This document shows, piece after piece, positions 18,890 to 28,121 of a stretch of 64,000 nt of DNA (its first letter is position 1; every line of letters begins with the position of its first letter). The notes below the pieces were generated by a model. It saw only the letters and a program-made list of their open reading frames with translations, did no database searches and had not been told where the DNA came from. A program made the position numbers and the translations under genes. Origin of the DNA: Burkholderia sp. USMB20 (lineage in GTDB: Bacteria; Pseudomonadota; Gammaproteobacteria; Burkholderiales; Burkholderiaceae); NCBI RefSeq assembly GCF_000949135.2, contig NZ_JTAN02000019.1, positions 310,001-374,000 of the forward strand, in the 5' to 3' direction.

Positions 18890-19610
18890 TACTGGTTTAT
18901 CCGGTGTTCAAGCGAAAGGCGATCCCATTCGCGCGCCCGGGCATGCTTATTTCCGTCGACTCAAGTTGTCGGATTTGATCAAGAATCCGGCGCAGATTGC
19001 GCTTCCGGTTTCCACTAGACTTACTCGCATATAGGTAACGATCGGTAATACAGCAGCGAGACATGCGAACCCATGGGAAGCGCACGTCTGAATGAAACGA
19101 TTGCCCGCGGACGTGTACCGCACGGCGTCGGCCCGATCGCCGGACGCATGAGCATGGGGTGAAAGTCGGTCTAATTATAAGTTATGCGAATGAAACGATA
19201 TTGACGAAACCCGGTGCCGATTGCGGTCGCCGGGCTTGATTGCGCGAGCGAGTCGCTTCGGGGAACGTTCCACGCGGCAGGACGCGGTGGGCGCGCCAAA
19301 TCGCTAACGGGCGCGCGATGTTGGGGGGGGCGTTGCCATGTGTCGATCACGGTGCCATGTGTCGATCACGGTCCCATGTGATCGGCGCGCGACAGCGATC
19401 GGAGTTATGCATACCGGTGCGTCGCGGGTGATGCGGGCACTTCGCCGTTCCGCGGGACGGGGTTGGGTAGAGGATCGAGAGGGATCTTCGATCGCATCGT
19501 CGCCGCATGAGCGTTCACGGCCACGAGCGATGCCAGTGCCGCGGCGGTGCATGTCGACGTTCGGCGATGTCGGATGCCACACACGATACGAACAACCAAG
19601 TACACGACCG
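18890..19610. other. Mixed intergenic region with short repeats
   Basis: About 720 bases. The first 195 may be the displaced 5' part of the preceding hypothetical gene. Near 19172-19190 there is an A+T-rich patch (TAATTATAAGTTATG) that could hold a promoter. A hairpin with CCCGG/CCGGG arms follows at 19209-19233. A 19-base direct repeat lies at 19335. The YjbH-type gene starts at 19611, so a long leader is possible. Confidence 0.4.
19335..19380. repeat. 19-base tandem repeat, two full copies plus a partial
   Basis: The unit GCCATGTGTCGATCACGGT occurs at 19335-19353 and 19354-19372 without mismatch, followed by a partial CCCATGTG. It lies about 240 bases before the YjbH-type gene. It could be a regulator site array or a chance slippage duplication. 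Confidence 0.7.
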
Positions 19611-21914
19611 ATGACGATCAAGCTACGTGCGAACGCGACCACGAACAAGCCGGCGGCCATTGCCCTGGGGGCAGCGGTGGCATTTTCCCTGCCGGCTGGT
19701 GCGGCGGGCACGCCCGTGCTGACATCGCTGGGGCAGTCCGGCGGGCTATTGATTCCATACGGATTCACGCTGCCTGAAGGAACATTCGAGGGGCAATACA
19801 ACAACTACATCGATCCACGGTTCGGGAAGCAGACGACGAGTTCGGACATCGTCTGGGGCGCGATCGGCCTGTTTCCGCACGTGGAGATATCCGGCGGTCT
19901 GGCGAACTATCCGGGCGACGTACGCACGACGGTGCCGGGCTACGACCACATCGTGCTTCGACATCTGATGGCGAACGCAAAGGTCTCGATTCCGAAGTTC
20001 TTCACATACCAGCCGGACATCGCGATCGGCATCAATGACGTTGGCGGGCAAACGCATTACTTCCGGTCCACCTACGGTGTCGTATCGCAAGTGCTCGGGC
20101 CCGCGACGCTGACGGTCGGCTACGGGCACGGCGACCGACTCGACGGGGTGTTCGGCGGCGCCGAGCTTCGGCTGTGGCACACGGGCCTGTCGCTGCTGGC
20201 GGAGCACGATTCGAAAACGCCCTATGCGGGCATCCGCTTCCAATCGCCGCCGATCAAGTGGCTGGCCGACGCGAGCCTCGTGGGCACCGTGATGCGCTCG
20301 CTCAGGCATACGGACGGGATCGCGCCGCGCACGTCGTTCTCGATCGGCGTGCAGATTCCGCTCGGCCGGCGGTTCGATGCCGCGCGCTGCGGCGACAGCT
20401 TGTGTAGCGACGCGCCGGTTGTCGCGGCAGGCACATCGGCGCCGGACGACACGCTGCGCCCTGCGGCCGCGCTCGCGCCGCTCAGCGCATTCACGCGGAT
20501 CGAGCCTGTCACGCCTGCGGCGGCGGATGCGTCACGCGACGATCGAATCATGCCGTCGCTTCACACGCCGCCGGATCTCGTTCGGACCGCCGCGCCGGCA
20601 GTCGACGCGGCGCCGGACCCGGCGGCGCTCGACAGGATCGTGCGCGCGCTGACGGACGCCGGACTCGAGCGCGTGCGCGCCGGCATGGCGGGCGCGGATC
20701 TCGTCGTCGAATATGAAAACCACCGCTACAACCAGAACGAGGCGGACGCGCTGGGCATCGCGCTCGGCGCGGCAGCGGAGTACGCGCCGAAGGGCGTCGA
20801 GACCGTGCGCGTCGTAATCAAGAAGGCGAACGAGCCCGTTGGCGAGGTGAGCGTCGATCGGGCGGACTACGCGCGCTTCGTCGCGGGTGGCGCGTCGACC
20901 GCCGCCGGCGCGTCGCTGTCGATGCGCACGCGGCCGACGCACGATGCTGATTCGATTGCGTGGGTAGGCAACGCCCGCGCGCACGGGCTCGTACGGATCC
21001 AGGTCGCGCCGGTCACGCACTACCTCTACGGCACTGAGTACGGCAACTTCGACTACTCCGTGGGCGCGAAAATCCAGGGCTTCGTGCCGCTGTGGCGCGG
21101 CGCGGAACTGTATTCGAGCGTGATCGTGCCGATTGCGAACAGCAAGAACATGGACAACGGCCGCGTCTACGACCAATACCGCTTGCGCGGCGGGCTGTCG
21201 ACCGTTGCGCTCGTGCAGAGCTTCTGGATTGCGCCGCGCGTTTTCAACGTGACCGCGCTCGGCAAGTTCGACCTCCAGTACCTCGGCGTCGAGAACGAGA
21301 CGACCGCGTTCGTACCGGGCCGTCCCGACGTGGTGCGGCTGAAGCTCGCCTATCTGCATCACGAGCCGGGCAAGGATGCGCTGCCGGCGGAGAAGAACGC
21401 GCTGCTCACGTACCGGTGGGTCGAGCCCGCATGGAAGATGTGGATCGAGGCGGGCGTCGCGCGCTATGTCGGTGGCGACAAGGGCCCGCTGATCACGTTG
21501 ACGCGCTGGTTCGACGACGTGTCGTTCAGCGTGCAGGGATGGCATAGCGGCCACGGCTCGTTCGTCGGCGCGTCGGTCAGTTTCCCGTTGACGCCGCGCC
21601 AGGGCATGAAGCCGGGGATCGTGCAGATCAACGGGCCCGAGCAGTTCTCGCTCAATTTCCGCACGCGTGTCGGATCGTCGAACTATCTTGCGCAAGACGG
21701 CGCCGAGAATCTCGACTTTGCCTACAACGCGCAACAGTTCCTGCTCAACCAGGGGCGCTTCAGCGCCGAGTACTTCGCGACGCAGCTTTACCGGATGCGC
21801 GATGCCTACAAGCGCTACGCGCATTCCGCCGGCGTGGCGCCGCCCGCGACGGAGGCGGCGCTGCCGGCTGACGGCGTGCATTCGTCGACCGCGCGCGAGG
21901 CAAGCATTCAATGA
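19611..21914 (+). CDS. YjbH-domain outer-membrane protein
   Basis: 767 residues. The start at 19611 gives a signal peptide (hydrophobic I-A-L-G-A-A-V-A-F-S-L-P-A-G-A, cleavage about residue 31), though the ribosome site is weak and the frame is open further upstream. The mature part matches the YjbH (DUF940) pattern: an N-terminal part with G-G-L-L-I-P-Y-G-F-T-L-P-E-G, strand-rich sequence, a middle periplasmic-like domain (about 370-460) and a C-terminal half with F-P-L-T-P-R-Q-G-M-K-P. In E. coli, YjbH belongs to the yjbEFGH operon for exopolysaccharide production. Here only a lipoprotein gene follows (54 bases on); polymerase and transferase genes are absent nearby. Assignment by family resemblance; role in polysaccharide export is inferred. 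Confidence 0.8.
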   Translation: MTIKLRANATTNKPAAIALGAAVAFSLPAGAAGTPVLTSLGQSGGLLIPYGFTLPEGTFEGQYNNYIDPRFGKQTTSSDIVWGAIGLFPHVEISGGLANYPGDVRTTVPGYDHIVLRHLMANAKVSIPKFFTYQPDIAIGINDVGGQTHYFRSTYGVVSQVLGPATLTVGYGHGDRLDGVFGGAELRLWHTGLSLLAEHDSKTPYAGIRFQSPPIKWLADASLVGTVMRSLRHTDGIAPRTSFSIGVQIPLGRRFDAARCGDSLCSDAPVVAAGTSAPDDTLRPAAALAPLSAFTRIEPVTPAAADASRDDRIMPSLHTPPDLVRTAAPAVDAAPDPAALDRIVRALTDAGLERVRAGMAGADLVVEYENHRYNQNEADALGIALGAAAEYAPKGVETVRVVIKKANEPVGEVSVDRADYARFVAGGASTAAGASLSMRTRPTHDADSIAWVGNARAHGLVRIQVAPVTHYLYGTEYGNFDYSVGAKIQGFVPLWRGAELYSSVIVPIANSKNMDNGRVYDQYRLRGGLSTVALVQSFWIAPRVFNVTALGKFDLQYLGVENETTAFVPGRPDVVRLKLAYLHHEPGKDALPAEKNALLTYRWVEPAWKMWIEAGVARYVGGDKGPLITLTRWFDDVSFSVQGWHSGHGSFVGASVSFPLTPRQGMKPGIVQINGPEQFSLNFRTRVGSSNYLAQDGAENLDFAYNAQQFLLNQGRFSAEYFATQLYRMRDAYKRYAHSAGVAPPATEAALPADGVHSSTAREASIQ

Positions 21915-21968
21915 TCGAGGGACCGGAGAGTCCTCGGGAAAATCGGGTTGATCTAACGGAGAAAATCG

Positions 21969-22685
21969 ATGAAGACGATGAAGAAAGCGGCAGTGAGGGC
22001 ATTGCAAGTCGGCACGTTTGCGCTCGCGGGTACGCTCGCGGCCTGTGGCGGAGGTGACGACAGTCCGAGCACGACGCCTTCGAATGCGTCGTCGGCCACG
22101 ATCAACGGCACGGCCGCGACCGGTGCAGCGATGGCGAACGCGGCGATCACGATCGTGTGCGCGACCGGCAACGGTTCGGGCACGGCCGACGCGAACGGCG
22201 CTTTCTCGGTCACGTTTGTGCTCGCGGGGCCGTGCGCGATCACCGGCACGAACGGGACGACCACGCTGCACTCGTTCGCGAGCGGCGGCGGCACGTTCAA
22301 CGTGACGCCGTTGACCGAACTGCTGCTGACCTATCTGGCGGGGCAACTGGGCACGGACCTGAACGGGCTGCTGTCGGGCCTCGCGTCCAATCCGACGTAT
22401 CAAAGCGCGTTGACGAACCCCGCTGTCGTTGCGGCTGCGGCGAATGGGGTTGCCCAGACCATCAAGAACGAAACCGGCGTCACGCTGTCGACGTCCGCGT
22501 TCCTGACGACGCCGTTCAAGCCAGGCCAGACCGGCCAGGATTCGGACCTCGAAGCGCTGAAATCGAAGGGTGCGCTCGGAGGAAACGGCCAGCCGTCTGC
22601 AACGTTGCTCGGCAAGGTGGGTGACGCCGGCAAGGCAGCTGGCAAGCCCACCGGCGGGACCGGCGGCAGCGGCAACCCGGCGTAA
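21969..22685 (+). CDS. Putative lipoprotein
   Basis: 238 residues with a strong start (CGGAGAAAATCG then ATG). Residues 1-26 are a lipoprotein signal with lipobox L-A-A-C, followed by a G-G-G-D-D-S-P linker. The mature part is Ala/Thr/Gly-rich: a beta-sandwich-like segment resembling carboxypeptidase-regulatory folds (G-S-G-T-A-D-A-N-G-A-F-S-V), then helices, and a Gly-rich end. It is not the YjbF/GfcB type lipoprotein by eye. It lies 54 bases behind the YjbH-type gene and is probably its operon partner at the outer membrane. Confidence 0.8.
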   Translation: MKTMKKAAVRALQVGTFALAGTLAACGGGDDSPSTTPSNASSATINGTAATGAAMANAAITIVCATGNGSGTADANGAFSVTFVLAGPCAITGTNGTTTLHSFASGGGTFNVTPLTELLLTYLAGQLGTDLNGLLSGLASNPTYQSALTNPAVVAAAANGVAQTIKNETGVTLSTSAFLTTPFKPGQTGQDSDLEALKSKGALGGNGQPSATLLGKVGDAGKAAGKPTGGTGGSGNPA

Positions 22686-22697
22686 CGGCGAGCGAAG

Positions 22698-22721
22698 CCG
22701 CGCGCGGCGCCGTGCGCGCGG
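22698..22721. terminator. G+C-rich hairpin between convergent genes
   Basis: CCGCGCGC (22698-22705) pairs with GCGCGCGG (22714-22721) around an 8-base loop. It sits just behind the lipoprotein gene and before the end of the convergent rpoD-like gene. No T-run follows, so it may only assist termination. Confidence 0.45.
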
Positions 22722-22957
22722 ATTCACACCCGGCGCGTTGCCCGCCACGCGGTTCGATGTCGAACGCGCGCGCCCGGGCAACCGTGCCTTGGCGGCTGAT
22801 ATGACGCCCCGTGTCAATCGGGTTCGTTTTTTCAGTTTTCGGAGGCACGTTGCCTGAATTTCCCGAGGGCGACGCAGCAGCAAATCTCGCCGGGCATGCC
22901 GCCTGCCGACTTGTTCCGGCCAGCGAAGTGAGTTCGAGGGTGAAAGACGAAATGGCC

Positions 22958-24985
<2,028 letters not shown>

Positions 24986-25293
24986 GACGCCAGAACGGGT
25001 TGCCTGCCGGGATGCGAACGGAATCGTGATACGCAAAGATGGTCGAGGCCGGGACGCCTCGCTCGAAATCCGTATGCGCAGCTTGTGGGGGGCGTGAATG
25101 ATACCGGAAAGTATTGTGCGGCACAACACGGGGCCCTTGGATTTCCATGCACTTTACCGGTGAAGCCCGCTCTAGCTGCGATTAAGGGGGTAGCAGTCGC
25201 CCCCCCAACCGCCCCTGCACAGGAACGAGTTCGGCCGCCTTGCCCCTGCAAGGATAAGCGGCCATACGTCGATGGCGAGGTTGAAATTGACGT
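24986..25293. other. Region upstream of the rpoD-like gene
   Basis: About 300 bases that should contain the leftward promoter of the sigma factor gene. A G-run/C-run pair (GGGGG near 25187, CCCCC near 25201) can form a hairpin. No gene is supported. Confidence 0.4.
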
Positions 25294-25500
25294 TTAGAGA
25301 ACACTCATCTGCCGAGGATCCCGCTCCGGCATCTTGACCGACAGCACATCTTTCGCGGCTCTACGCATTCGTGCAATAAGCGGTACGCCGACACCGTCAA
25401 TCGTGAGCCCGAAGCCATACGCTTCGATGTCGACTCGCCTAAGCTTCGGAATGGGTTCCCACATCGGCTTCCAACCGTGCGTCGCAGTACGAGCGAGCAA
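25294..25500 (-). CDS. Small hypothetical protein behind the RES toxin
   Basis: 68 residues from TTG 25500, or shorter from an internal ATG. The reading (I-E-A-Y-G-F-G-L-T-I-D-G-V-G-V-P-L-I-A-R-M-R-R-A-A-K-D) looks foldable and has no known domain to me. It begins 40 bases after the toxin gene on the same strand, so it might be a third gene of that operon. The non-ATG start and short length make it uncertain. Confidence 0.3.
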   Translation of the reverse strand: MLARTATHGWKPMWEPIPKLRRVDIEAYGFGLTIDGVGVPLIARMRRAAKDVLSVKMPERDPRQMSVL

Positions 25501-25540
25501 CGACGCTTCGAAGGTTGGTTAGCAGACCACCATCAAGCAT

Positions 25541-26014
25541 TTATGATCGGCCAACTGGCGGTATGGCAAAAAGTCGCTCGTCCCACACGACCGGTTGTGG
25601 ATCCGTCACGATGATCCGCGCGGTGTCAGGATGCGCCAGATTCACGAGCACGTTGAACTCTGCACGGACGACGACGGAAGGGACGATCAGGAGTGCTGTA
25701 CGCGATTCTGCCATCCATTCGTCGCCGAACTGCCGTGCTGCCTGCAGTGCCGCCGCACCCCATCCTCTCGGCAACGTTTCTGCCGTATGGCGTTCGACGC
25801 TGACGTCGTCGGGAACGGTTGCTTCGACCCATCCGTGGGTTTTCGGCACCTTGCCGATGCGTGCATGCACGAGCACCTCGAGCATCGCACCCGCGAAGGT
25901 CGACGCCGCGTAGACGACAGGCCGGCCCGGACTATTAAAGCGGCCACCGACCAGCATCGCGCCGGTGCCGCTCCAGATCGTGTGTCGCGTGTCACCGATG
26001 CGAAACAACTTCAT
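25541..26014 (-). CDS. RES-domain toxin (NAD+-targeting, MbcT/ParT type)
   Basis: 157 residues, one RES domain: an N-terminal Arg in L-F-R-I, then G-A-M-L-V-G-G-R-F-N-S-P-G-R-P-V-V-Y, the helix with A-M-L-E-V-L-V-H, and a C-terminal N-V-L-V-N-L-A-H segment. In characterised members these Arg and Glu residues handle NAD+, and the toxin degrades or phosphorolyses it, stopping growth. Its start overlaps the end of the antitoxin gene by 4 bases, the usual arrangement for a co-translated pair. Family assignment is by motif; activity is inferred from known homologues. Confidence 0.9.
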   Translation of the reverse strand: MKLFRIGDTRHTIWSGTGAMLVGGRFNSPGRPVVYAASTFAGAMLEVLVHARIGKVPKTHGWVEATVPDDVSVERHTAETLPRGWGAAALQAARQFGDEWMAESRTALLIVPSVVVRAEFNVLVNLAHPDTARIIVTDPQPVVWDERLFAIPPVGRS

Positions 26015-26439
26015 GCCGGTAGCCCGTAGAACAGTTTCCAGAGCAACTCTTCAACCCTGCGCGCACCGAGCTCGGTCAGCGCGACGTCGAGCGGCGCCCG
26101 TCCCTCAAGTTCAGGATGTGGCGTCGACAAAAATGCCCGCGCGTCCTCTTCGTCGTTCCAGACGTAGGTGGTCGTTGCAACGATCCGGGCCAGACGCTCT
26201 GTCTTCTCCGATTCGTCTTGCGTTAGTCGATCGCGGCGGCGCTTGTAGGTCGCTTCGGGGATGATGCGGGCGAGCAGCGCGCGCCGAGCATCGGCGCCTT
26301 GCGTCGCGTGTTCGACGCCCGCGCGCAGCGCGGACTTCGGCAGACCGCCGCGCACAAGCGCTTCCAGCTCCGCCAGCGTATGCGGGAGCGGCCGCAGCCC
26401 CATGACCGCAGCCACGGCCTCAGGGGTAACGAGTGACAT
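26011..26439 (-). CDS. Xre/MbcA/ParS-type antitoxin
   Basis: 142 residues from ATG 26439, chosen because GGGAG lies five bases before it; an earlier ATG at 26451 has no such site. The C-terminal toxin-binding domain has the family signature F-L-S-T-P-H-P-E-L-E-G-R-A-P-L-D-V-A, then T-E-L-G-A-R-R-V, ending in Y-G-L-P-A. The N-terminal part is an Xre-like helix-turn-helix. It should neutralise the RES toxin and repress the operon. A palindrome overlapping the promoter lies 15-30 bases upstream. Confidence 0.9.
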   Translation of the reverse strand: MSLVTPEAVAAVMGLRPLPHTLAELEALVRGGLPKSALRAGVEHATQGADARRALLARIIPEATYKRRRDRLTQDESEKTERLARIVATTTYVWNDEEDARAFLSTPHPELEGRAPLDVALTELGARRVEELLWKLFYGLPA

Positions 26440-26453
26440 GGCGACTCCCATTC

Positions 26454-26491
26454 AGTATCATTTGATACTTCATTTTAGCGCAAATGATACC
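26454..26491 (-). promoter_or_regulatory. Toxin-antitoxin promoter with palindromic operator
   Basis: AGTATCA-TT-TGATACT at 26454-26469 is a perfect palindrome. A further TGATAC lies 22 bases on (26485-26490), two helical turns away. On the minus strand a -10-like TAAAAT (26472-26477) sits between the two sites and TTGCGG (26494-26499) is a possible -35, with a 16-base spacer. A dimeric antitoxin bound here would block its own promoter. Confidence 0.7.
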
Positions 26492-26618
26492 GCCCGCAAG
26501 GCGTTCTTGAAAGTTGAGACGCGGAGACGCCTCGCAAGCCGGCTGTCGCACAACGTGGCCGATTTTGGTGGATCCTTGCGCAGCGTTAGAATAGCGCCCC
26601 TTCTCATGGGAGACGACA

Positions 26619-26933
26619 ATGTCCTGGTTCGTTTATGAAGTGCCCGAATACCACGAAGACGCTGCGCGCATCGAACCCTTCAGCGAGCTGCGTAACCGTG
26701 TGCTGAAAGTCGGTGGCCCGGCCATGGCTGACGACCTGGAAAGCGTTCGCGAGAACGCCGCAGCGACAGCGGACACGCCAGAGCGGCCCCTGCGGACGCC
26801 GGAGAATCCGCAGGTCTTTCCGATTCCCTACGCCGACTCCATGATCCTGGTCGGGTTCATCTTCGATCTGAAACGCGAGTTCCGGCAACTGGTCGTGTCA
26901 CCCGTGGAAATGCCCTGGTTGAACGACGCGTAA
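26619..26933 (+). CDS. Hypothetical protein (104 aa)
   Basis: 104 residues with a good start (TGGGAGACGACA then ATG) and acidic composition: S-W-F-V-Y-E-V-P-E-Y-H-E-D-A-A, a Pro-rich middle, then M-I-L-V-G-F-I-F-D-L-K-R-E-F. No signal peptide and no family recognised. It is divergent from the toxin-antitoxin pair and just before an IS fragment, so it may be part of an acquired segment. Confidence 0.6.
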   Translation: MSWFVYEVPEYHEDAARIEPFSELRNRVLKVGGPAMADDLESVRENAAATADTPERPLRTPENPQVFPIPYADSMILVGFIFDLKREFRQLVVSPVEMPWLNDA

Positions 26934-27030
26934 ACGGCGCGTCCGACCGGAAGCCGACGGGAGAGTTGCTTCTGTTCCGGGGCCGGGTCCGACTATCTAC
27001 TGCACGCTTTCGGATACACATGCGTGGAGT

Positions 27031-27264
27031 TGGGCCCGTGCCAACGCTTATGCGCCCTACTTCACCACTGCTTACAACACACGCTTCGCGAAGCCACCGA
27101 AAAGCGATTTCAATGCGCATCGGCCGCTGCGGGATGACGAGCATCTGGACACAGTGTTGACCTGGCGTGAAACACGTCGGGTATCGAAATCGCCGGCAGT
27201 GCTCCACGAGCGAGTGCTTTACTTGCTGGATGACACACCGGTAAACCGGAAGCTGATTCACCGC
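27031..27264 (+). pseudogene. Internal fragment of an ISNCY-type transposase
   Basis: About 75 codons in one frame read A-N-A-Y-A-P-Y-F-T-T-A-Y-N-T-R-F-A-K-P-P, then D-F-N-A-H-R-P-L-R and L-L-D-D-T-P-V-N-R-K-L-I. They align with residues about 281-350 of the transposase at 16195. Both ends break off into unrelated sequence and no inverted end is visible. It is the same family and orientation as the remnant at 17783, and the two do not overlap in the gene. Confidence 0.85.
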
Positions 27265-27445
27265 ACCGGCTGCCGTCGCTCTTCCTCGCGCGCGCCGGAT
27301 GCATGATGAAACTCCCGGGAAAGACTCGATGAGGGCGCACCGAAGGTGCGCCGCCGGCACGCCCGTGCGTGCGATGTACTGCCCGACACGTTCATTCTCA
27401 CGATCGCGGCGCGCACGGCGCCGACCGGCAGATGACGCATTCGAA

Positions 27446-27475
27446 ATCCGCGGCCGCTTCCTTCGGGCCGCGGAT
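27446..27475 (-). terminator. Terminator-like hairpin of the DUF4148 gene
   Basis: ATCCGCGGCC (27446-27455) and GGCCGCGGAT (27466-27475) form a perfect 10-bp stem with a 10-base loop, 18 bases after the leftward gene's stop. On the minus strand the stem is followed by a short TTTC, so it could work as a weak intrinsic terminator. Confidence 0.6.
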
Positions 27476-27493
27476 GGCAGTTGAAAATCGGGC

Positions 27494-27799
27494 TCAGTGA
27501 TGCTCGTACGGCTGCTCCGTATCGAGCGATGCGAGCGATTGCGCGGTCGTCTCTCCGGCGACGCTCGGCCGTGCAGCCACCGATTGCGATGGCTGCGCGG
27601 CGATCTTCGCTTCCGCGGCCTGGATGTCGGCGGGATAGTAAGGATCGCTCCCGACCGGCTTATAGCCGGCCTTCTCGACCCGCACGAGATCGGCGCGCAC
27701 GTCGGCCCGCGTGACCGCATGGTCGGTGGTTTGCGCAAATGCGAAGATCGGTGCGCTCAGCGCGCAGGACAGCAGGACCGCACGAATCAGGTTGTTCAT
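27494..27799 (-). CDS. DUF4148 family exported protein
   Basis: 101 residues. ATG 27799 is preferred to GTG 27808 because AGAGGTG lies at the right distance before the ATG. Signal peptide about residues 1-22 (cleavage after A-F-A). The short mature part has the DUF4148 pattern: V-T-R-A-D-V-R-A-D-L-V-R-V-E-K-A-G-Y, then P-Y-Y-P-A-D-I-Q-A-A-E-A-K-I. Members are small periplasmic proteins frequent in Burkholderia, of unknown function. It is divergent from an RND efflux operon; an 18-base palindromic box of the type found before the local response regulator lies 125 bases upstream, so co-regulation is likely. Confidence 0.88.
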   Translation of the reverse strand: MNNLIRAVLLSCALSAPIFAFAQTTDHAVTRADVRADLVRVEKAGYKPVGSDPYYPADIQAAEAKIAAQPSQSVAARPSVAGETTAQSLASLDTEQPYEHH

Positions 27800-27923
27800 G
27801 ATGTTCACCTCTCAAGATGGCATGTTCGCGTCCGCAGATCAGGCCGGACATCCGCTCCGCATCGATGTGATGAAGAGTTGTGTCCATTCTGCGATTCGCG
27901 CGATTTCCGGAAGGTGAGGCTTC

Positions 27924-27941
27924 GATTACGGTCTTGTCATC
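27924..27941. promoter_or_regulatory. Response-regulator box A (DUF4148 side)
   Basis: GATTACGGTCTTGTCATC matches the reverse complement of the box before the regulator gene (36583-36600) at 15 of 18 positions. It lies 125 bases upstream of the DUF4148 start. Arms are GATTAC and GTCATC around six bases. Confidence 0.65.
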
Positions 27942-28011
27942 TGATCGCGGCCGCATGTCGGTCACGGGCCGGCCCGTCCGGTCGGACACTGCGCACCTGC
28001 GCGCCAGCACA

Positions 28012-28029
28012 GATAACGGTTTCGTAATC
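28012..28029. promoter_or_regulatory. Response-regulator box B (efflux operon side)
   Basis: GATAACGGTTTCGTAATC matches the reverse complement of the box at 36583-36600 at 15 of 18 positions, with an intact GTAATC arm. It lies about 93 bases before the RND permease start, much as the regulator's own box lies about 90 bases before its gene. Confidence 0.72.
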
Positions 28030-28121
28030 CTCGGGTCAGGGTCGGGTCAACGCCGCGCCGGCAGACTGCACGCTCGCCGCATCGCACGCGGCATCCATGC
28101 CCTGCTTCGAGGAGCACCATC

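Larger units (their letters stand above)
26934..27493. other. Intergenic region with IS fragment and hairpins
   Basis: 560 bases with no intact gene. It holds a transposase fragment (27031-27264), a hairpin GGCGCACC-GAA-GGTGCGCC (27334-27352) of unknown role, and the terminator of the DUF4148 gene at its right edge. Confidence 0.6.

Noticed and set aside
19335-19380. CRISPR-like or integron-like repeat
   Set aside because: Just two full adjacent copies without spacers or associated genes.
26604-26888. Minus-strand 94-codon frame
   Set aside because: Overlaps the plus-strand 104-residue gene, which has the better ribosome site and composition.
27334-27352. Intrinsic terminator
   Set aside because: Perfect 8-bp hairpin, but no T-run and no gene ending next to it; left as an unexplained hairpin.
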